Below, in pieces: positions 37,688 through 42,771 of a stretch of DNA of 42,771 nucleotides. Position numbers and translations under genes: made by a program. The stretch spans positions 1 to 42,771 of the forward strand of contig JALHOE010000055.1 of the NCBI GenBank assembly GCA_022843175.1, written 5' to 3'. A model generated the notes under the pieces. It was not told the DNA's origin and did no database searches. It saw nothing but the letters and a program-made list of their open reading frames with translations. Numbering within the stretch: position 1 is the first letter of the stretch; every line of letters begins with the position of its first letter. The DNA is from Deltaproteobacteria bacterium. GTDB lineage: Bacteria; Myxococcota_A; Polyangia; Polyangiales; JADJMO01.

Positions 37688-39949
37688 CTACTGCAGGCAC
37701 CGGCGCGCGAGGCGCTCCACGCCCTCGCGCCGCCCCGCGTTCGCCGGCGGCGCGGCCAGGTAGCGCGCGAGCGCCACCTCCACCCGTGGCCGGTCCACCA
37801 TGCACGCGATCACGATCGATAGTCGCGCCGACTCTCGCACGGCGCGCGGCGTGACTCGGCCGAGCGCCTCGTGGTCGATCGTCGCGAGCATCGCGTCGGC
37901 CTCCTCGTAGGCGTGGGCGTCGATCAGGCGGCGCGCCACGAGGTAGCGCGCGAGCGCGAGATCCTCGCCCGCGGAGGTCTGCTTCTCCAGGTAGCGGGCG
38001 AGCGCGATCGTCGCCGCCATCGCGTCGTCCTTGTTGTCCGGCTTGCCGACCAGGAGGCGGCCGAACAGCGTCGCGCGCTCGGCGGAGGTGGTGACGAACG
38101 ACTTGACGTCGAGCGTGCGCGACCAGTCCTCGTCGAGGACCTCTTTGCGTGCCGCGTCGTAGAAGCCGCGCGCCGATTCGAGGCGGCCGTGACGAACGTC
38201 GTCGTCGCCGAGCGCCTCGCGGATGCGGGCGCGCCAGGTGGCCGAGACGCGCGCGTCGCCGAGCATCTCGAGCAGCATGGCGCGCATCGCCGGCTCGTCC
38301 CCGCGCTTGCCGGCGAGCTTCGCGCGCTCGACACGCGCCGAGGGGTCGGCCTCGTCGAGCGTGAGGAGCTGCTTGAGCTTCTCGTCCGCCCGCGCGTAGT
38401 CGCCGTCGTCGCGGCACTCCTCGGCCTCGTCCCTCAGCTTCTCGACGACGTGCGGGCACCTTCGACCCCAGATCGCCGGGCGGTCGAAGCGCGCCCTCGC
38501 CACTGCGAACGCCTCGGGGGGGAGCGGCGCGCCGTCGAGCGACTTGAGCCACGCGTCCTCGGCCTCGGCGAACGTCACGCCGAACGCCGACTCGAAGGAC
38601 TGGCCGCCGTACCACGCGCGGACCGCGTCGGCGCGGCCGCTCAGGAGCTGATGGGCGACGAAGGAGCCCGCGACGGTGTACGCGGTCGACGAGTTCTGCG
38701 CGAGGAAGCCGCCGCCGAAGATCCGCGACAACTTGGGGAGCAACCCGAGCTCCTTCATCGCGCGCGCCCACTGCTGCGGGGTCAGCTCGTCCCTGTCGGG
38801 CGACGCGGCGACCGCGATGCCCTCGATCAGCCCGGGGTTGGGGAACAACCCGAAGAAGCTCCCCGCCACCCGGAACGGGCCGCGCGCGACCTGCCCGGCC
38901 ACCACGTGCGCGAGCTCGTGGCCGAGCACCGGGTGCGGGTACGCAGCGACCTGCAGGTAGACCTCGCGCCGCCACGGCTTGGCCACGTAGGTGTCGGCCG
39001 CGCCCATCAGCGCGCGCTTCTGCTCGGAGTCCTTGAAGAAGAACGCGGTGATCCGCTCCGGACCGCGGAAGCCGATCCGCTTCTCGACCGCGACGAGCGC
39101 CTCCTCGCAGTCGCGCAGCAGGAGCTCGGCCTCGCGCTCGGGCGTCGCGCGCGGGTAGACGATCTCGCAGCGCGGCCCGCTGCGCACGCCGCCGAGCGCC
39201 CGGCGGATCGAGCTCGCGGTGCTGCGATGTCCGAGCTCTCCGCCGTAGAAGACCAGCGTGGCGCTCGCGAGCGCGAAGAGCAGACCGCCGAGCGCGGTGC
39301 GCCGCTGCAGCGCGAGCCGCCCTCGTTCGTCGCGGGTCGCGCCCCTGCTCGCGAGGACGATCGCCACGATGGTGCAGAGCGTGCCCGCGCGGTAGGTGAG
39401 GAGCGGCCGCCACGCCTCGACGACCTCGTCGTAGAGCGTGCCGCTGAAGAACCCGACGAACGGATCGAACGCGAAGACCGCGGGCGTGAAGTAGAAGTAC
39501 GCCCCGGCCACGAGCGCGGTGAGCAGCGGCGCGAGCCCGGCGAACGTCGCGGCCCAGCGGCGACGAACGCCGAGGTGACCGCACGCGAGCGCCGACGCCG
39601 CGCCGACCGTCCCCGCGAGCGCCGCGCCCATCCCCGCCGTGAGCGCGAAGGTGGCGATGCCGCCGAGCGGATCGCAGAAGCCGACGCGCACGCCGTGGAG
39701 GAGCGCCGTCCCGATCGCGAGCACCGAGTAGAGCGCGGCCGTCGACAGCGCGCGCACGACGACGGCGAACGGCGCGGCGAACGGCGGCGCGAGCCCCTCG
39801 TTGGCGGCGACGATCGCCGTCACCCCGGGGACGATCAGACCGCAGGCGATCGCGTGCTCGTATCCGGGGCCCGCGAAGAGCGGGAGAAAACCGACCGCGA
39901 GGGTCAGCACGACGACGATGACCGCCCCGATGCGCCGCGGCGATCTCAC
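37688..39949 (-). CDS. Membrane-anchored gluzincin-type metallopeptidase with helical C-terminus
   Basis: A 753-residue protein. The first 270 residues hold about five membrane segments (AVIVVVLTLAVGFLPLFA and others). A peptidase domain follows with zinc motif HELAH (LGHELAHVVAG) and a likely third ligand Glu 28 residues later in LIEGIAVAAS, as in MA-clan peptidases. The last 300 residues are helical, Ala/Arg/Glu-rich and TPR-like. The GTG start overlaps the upstream gene stop (GTGA) with a GAGAGG site. The active site probably faces the periplasm or extracytoplasmic side. The substrate is unknown. Confidence 0.8.
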   Translation of the reverse strand: MRSPRRIGAVIVVVLTLAVGFLPLFAGPGYEHAIACGLIVPGVTAIVAANEGLAPPFAAPFAVVVRALSTAALYSVLAIGTALLHGVRVGFCDPLGGIATFALTAGMGAALAGTVGAASALACGHLGVRRRWAATFAGLAPLLTALVAGAYFYFTPAVFAFDPFVGFFSGTLYDEVVEAWRPLLTYRAGTLCTIVAIVLASRGATRDERGRLALQRRTALGGLLFALASATLVFYGGELGHRSTASSIRRALGGVRSGPRCEIVYPRATPEREAELLLRDCEEALVAVEKRIGFRGPERITAFFFKDSEQKRALMGAADTYVAKPWRREVYLQVAAYPHPVLGHELAHVVAGQVARGPFRVAGSFFGLFPNPGLIEGIAVAASPDRDELTPQQWARAMKELGLLPKLSRIFGGGFLAQNSSTAYTVAGSFVAHQLLSGRADAVRAWYGGQSFESAFGVTFAEAEDAWLKSLDGAPLPPEAFAVARARFDRPAIWGRRCPHVVEKLRDEAEECRDDGDYARADEKLKQLLTLDEADPSARVERAKLAGKRGDEPAMRAMLLEMLGDARVSATWRARIREALGDDDVRHGRLESARGFYDAARKEVLDEDWSRTLDVKSFVTTSAERATLFGRLLVGKPDNKDDAMAATIALARYLEKQTSAGEDLALARYLVARRLIDAHAYEEADAMLATIDHEALGRVTPRAVRESARLSIVIACMVDRPRVEVALARYLAAPPANAGRREGVERLARRCLQ

Positions 39950-40740
39950 GCCTCTCCCACATGCCGGAGCGCGCGGGCGAGGATACTCGCGCGGAGAGCG
40001 ACGCGGAGCACGGCGACGAGCTGGTGGACGAGGAAGATCACGAAGACCGAGCTCGCGAGCGTGGTCAGGGCGGCGGCGTAGCCGAGCAGCCCGAGCGAGG
40101 CGAGGGCGCGCGGGAGCGAGTCGACGACCTGCGCGGTGAGCGCGCGGCGATCGCGCACGCTCGCGACGAGCGAGGCGAACGCGGGCGTGTCGTGGGCCAC
40201 GACGCGGGCGCGCGCGAGATCCGCGGCGGCAGCGAGCACCAACACCACCGCGCCGACGAGCACGAGGGGCAGGAGCGCAACAAGGAGCGCGGTGCGGGGG
40301 TGAGCGACGCGGGCGGAGAGCGCGTACGACGGGATCACGCCGACGAGCACGACGATGACGGCGCTCGCGAACACGGTGATCGCCCCCACGACAAGCAGCC
40401 GGAAGTAGGTCTCGGCCCCGCGCCCGAGCGCGCGTCGCAGGGGATCGCCCCGGAGCGCCGCGAGGAGCGCGCCCGAGAGCAGCACCGACAACACGGCGTA
40501 GACCGCGAGCCCGATCGCCGAGGCGGCGAACAACGCCGCGAACACTTTGCCGAGCCGGGCCGACAGATCGGCGAGCATGGGCATGCCGGGATCCCAGAAG
40601 ATCGCGCGATCGCCGTCCGGGTGACCGCCCACGGTGCGCGCGATCGTCTCGGCCCACGGCGCGGCGAGCATCCACGCGAAGATGGCCTCGGCGGCGTAGA
40701 CCGCGAGGACCGCCCCCGGGCTCTTGCGCGCGGCGATCAC
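39946..40740 (-). CDS. Polytopic membrane protein (about six segments)
   Basis: A 264-residue protein of unknown family. Hydrophobic segments fall at about 9-27, 67-95, 112-135, 147-165, 205-220 and 222-245. After the first segment a loop contains RTVGGHPDGDRAIFWDPGMP. The GTG start overlaps the stop of the M1 peptidase gene (GTGA), and its own stop overlaps the next start the same way. The protein is thus translated between two metallopeptidases and may help place them in the membrane (an inference). Confidence 0.75.
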   Translation of the reverse strand: MIAARKSPGAVLAVYAAEAIFAWMLAAPWAETIARTVGGHPDGDRAIFWDPGMPMLADLSARLGKVFAALFAASAIGLAVYAVLSVLLSGALLAALRGDPLRRALGRGAETYFRLLVVGAITVFASAVIVVLVGVIPSYALSARVAHPRTALLVALLPLVLVGAVVLVLAAAADLARARVVAHDTPAFASLVASVRDRRALTAQVVDSLPRALASLGLLGYAAALTTLASSVFVIFLVHQLVAVLRVALRASILARALRHVGEA

Positions 40741-42771
40741 GGCCCCACCGCCCGCGCGAGGATCCCGAGCCACGCGTGCGCGCGCTCGCGCGCGACCGGC
40801 GCCCCGCCCCGCCCTGCGCGCGACGACGCGAAGTTGTTGAGCCGGTTGCGATCGAACATCAGCTTGAAGTCCGGGTCGACGACGACCGCGACGAGCTCGC
40901 TCTTGCCGTCGGCGTCGATGCGATACCAGTTTCCGTTGCTCGGGGTGGCGGGCTCGGGCTGCTCGCCCTCGGCGAGCGGATTGACCGCGAGCTCGGCGGG
41001 GGTAGCCGCGAACGCGGGGGTGCCGAAGCGGATCATCCGGCGCACCCGCGAGCCGTCGGCGAAGCGCAGCTCGACGTCGACCGGGATGTCGACGGCGCCG
41101 CGGCGACCGATCCACGCCGTGTTCAGCCAGCCGTCGCCCTCCCCCGGCTCCTTCTTCTGCCGGCCGCCCTTGGGATCGAACCAGCCGCTCGGGCCCTTGT
41201 TCTTCTCGGCGGCGATCGTGTCGACGTAGACGTCGTAGCTGAACGACGTCGTCAGCGCGACGCGCGCCGCCTGCGCGCACTCGGGGCCGACCTGCTCGCG
41301 GAGGACCGCGAAGAAGTCCTCGGGGCCGGGGTGCTGGAACCGATAGCGGCGCGCCCATACGCCCATCGCGGTGTCGAAGCGCGGCCCGTAGGTACGGCGC
41401 AGCGTCTGGAGCACCATCGCCGTCGCGCCGTAGACGCGGCCGCCGTACGATCGGCCGTTCGCGAACCGATAGGACGGCTGGAAGATCGGCTCGTCGAACG
41501 GCGCGTCGACGCCGCGACGCATGAACACCGAGCTCGCGATCTTCAGCGGGCCGAGCGAGACCGCGCCGCCCGGACCGAACAGGGTCTCGAACGCCACCTC
41601 GTCGCCGAACGAGTTGAAGCCCTCGTCGCCCGCGGGCCACTCGACCTCGTGGGTGCCGACGAGGCCGTAGAACCACTGGTGGCCGAACTCGTGGATGGTG
41701 ACGCCCTCGATCTCGTGCGCGCCGTGGTTCGGCCACCACGGACCGCCGGTGGTGATCAGCGTCGGGTACTCCATGCCGCCGGCCTCGTCGGCGCCCGGCG
41801 GCGGGTGCACCACGGTGAGCACCGGGTAGGGATAGGCGCCGAAGCGCGCGTTCTTGTCGCGGAGCGCGTGGGCGAGCGAGGCCACCTCGCGGTCGACCGC
41901 GAGCTCGAAGCCCACCGGGGCGAGGAAGCGCGCGGCGACGCCGTCGATCTTCTCCTCGCGGACGACGAACTTGTCCCACGCGGTCCACGCGAAGTCGTGC
42001 ACGTCCTCGAGAACGTGGCGCTCGATGCGGCGGCCGCCCTCGACCTTCTGCGAGGTGAGCGGCCCACTCGCCCCGATGGTGAACGCCTCGGGCACGTCGA
42101 TCGTGACGTCGAAGGTGCCGTAGTCGGCGTAGAACTCGGCGAGGTGATGGAACGGGAACGACGCCCACTTGCCGCTCTTCTCGAGCTTCGCGAGCTTCGG
42201 GAACCACTGACCCGCCATGTGGAACGAGCCGTGGTAGCCGGTGCGCTCGGACACCTCGGGGAGCTGGTCGTTGAACTCCACCTCGAGGGTGATCGAGGCC
42301 CCCGCAGCGAGCGGCGCCGGCAGGGGAACGCGCACGTCGGTCTCGTCGTCGGGCGCGTCCGCGAGCGGAGAGGGTGACGTCGGCGAGAGCGGGTCCTGCG
42401 GGGTCTCGCCCTGGTGACCGACCAGCTGGTGCTTCGGCCAGAGATCCTCCCCACCCTTGATCGCGAGCCGGCGCACGTCGATGTATCCGGGGCTGCCGGT
42501 GACATCGCCGCGAAAGCCGCCGACGCGCGCGCGCCGGAAGATGGTGTGGTTGTTCTTGAACGCGTTGAGATAGAGATGGAATCGAAGATCGTTGAGCGCG
42601 ACCGAGGCGGTGTTCTTCAGCGTGATCGTGCCCTTGCCGGCGATCTGGTGGGTGACCGGATCGAGCTTGACCTCGAGCACGTAGCTCACCACGCCGTCGG
42701 CGTGCTGCGGCACGGCGGGCCAGCCGCCCGCGGGCTCCTCGATGCGCGGCGGCGGCGCGGGCACGACCGGC
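40737..42771 (-). CDS. M1-family metallopeptidase (N-terminus beyond window)
   Basis: A zinc aminopeptidase-like protein; the frame stays open to the right edge, so the start and any signal peptide are outside (a GTG at 42764 is probably not the start). The beta-saddle N-terminal domain is visible, then the substrate-binding GGMEYPTLI (in place of GxMEN) and the zinc site HEFGHQWFYG with the third ligand Glu after 18 residues (WPAGDEGFNSF), which is the M1 spacing. The C-terminus ends with VDPDFKLMFDRNRLNN, common in exported M1 proteins. It is the first gene seen of the three-gene coupled cluster. Confidence 0.88.
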   Translation of the reverse strand, partial: PVVPAPPPRIEEPAGGWPAVPQHADGVVSYVLEVKLDPVTHQIAGKGTITLKNTASVALNDLRFHLYLNAFKNNHTIFRRARVGGFRGDVTGSPGYIDVRRLAIKGGEDLWPKHQLVGHQGETPQDPLSPTSPSPLADAPDDETDVRVPLPAPLAAGASITLEVEFNDQLPEVSERTGYHGSFHMAGQWFPKLAKLEKSGKWASFPFHHLAEFYADYGTFDVTIDVPEAFTIGASGPLTSQKVEGGRRIERHVLEDVHDFAWTAWDKFVVREEKIDGVAARFLAPVGFELAVDREVASLAHALRDKNARFGAYPYPVLTVVHPPPGADEAGGMEYPTLITTGGPWWPNHGAHEIEGVTIHEFGHQWFYGLVGTHEVEWPAGDEGFNSFGDEVAFETLFGPGGAVSLGPLKIASSVFMRRGVDAPFDEPIFQPSYRFANGRSYGGRVYGATAMVLQTLRRTYGPRFDTAMGVWARRYRFQHPGPEDFFAVLREQVGPECAQAARVALTTSFSYDVYVDTIAAEKNKGPSGWFDPKGGRQKKEPGEGDGWLNTAWIGRRGAVDIPVDVELRFADGSRVRRMIRFGTPAFAATPAELAVNPLAEGEQPEPATPSNGNWYRIDADGKSELVAVVVDPDFKLMFDRNRLNNFASSRAGRGGAPVARERAHAWLGILARAVGP

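Overview
The window is about 70% GC and almost fully coding. Its gene content points to a myxobacterium-like member of Myxococcota, perhaps of the Polyangia group. The clues are many lipobox proteins, a Cys-rich segment with the ETDVDCGG motif, a PilZ protein beside a receiver protein with a long Pro-rich linker, a PP2C phosphatase, and GTGA/ATGA gene overlaps. The taxonomic call is an inference from gene content only.

Layout. 1-2725: a kynureninase-like PLP enzyme (cut by the window edge), divergent guaA and a small lipoprotein. 2730-7715: two large orphan lipoproteins and a zinc-type alcohol dehydrogenase-like oxidoreductase, separated by long GC-rich hairpin repeats. 7786-11439: PP2C phosphatase, PilZ protein, receiver protein and a Cys-rich lipoprotein. 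11493-22962 (minus strand): one long branched-chain amino acid operon, in transcription order ilvD, an unknown 135-aa gene, ilvB, ilvN, ilvC, leuA, leuC, leuD, cimA, leuB. It holds the common ilv pathway, the leucine branch and the citramalate route to isoleucine. 23656-24942 (plus strand): a DAHP synthase-chorismate mutase fusion. 24943-26226: a histidine kinase whose ATP-binding domain has been cut out. 26356-30665: two tandem DUF4139 proteins, a small membrane protein and an SPFH protein. 30694-34493: a PPP phosphatase, a short MurE-like ligase, a lipoprotein and pheA. 34482-42771 (minus strand): alpha/beta hydrolase, Cys-rich lipoprotein, M20 peptidase, and a translationally coupled trio of M1 peptidase, membrane protein and membrane-anchored gluzincin.

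Main discovery. The space between the ilv operon and the DAHP synthase gene holds two back-to-back ribosome-mediated attenuators. The minus-strand leader encodes a 53-residue peptide with a Leu/Val/Ile run (LVLLVIII). Next come a roughly 17-bp antiterminator and a mutually exclusive 12-bp terminator just before ilvD. The plus-strand leader encodes a 31-residue (or 23-residue) peptide with a Tyr/Phe run (YAFAYFYF). Next come an antiterminator and a GAGA-tetraloop terminator just before the DAHP synthase gene. In both, the antiterminator 5' strand starts 6-7 nt after the last control codon and ends at or next to the leader stop codon, as the trp/his/ilv attenuation model requires. The control runs are enriched in AT-ending synonymous codons that are rare in neighbouring genes.

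Second theme. Five loci carry a 26-nt GC-rich arm (nine copies), mostly as inverted pairs at gene 3' ends. Compensatory changes between arms show that the hairpin is under selection or is copied as a unit. One pair lies inside the ilv operon.
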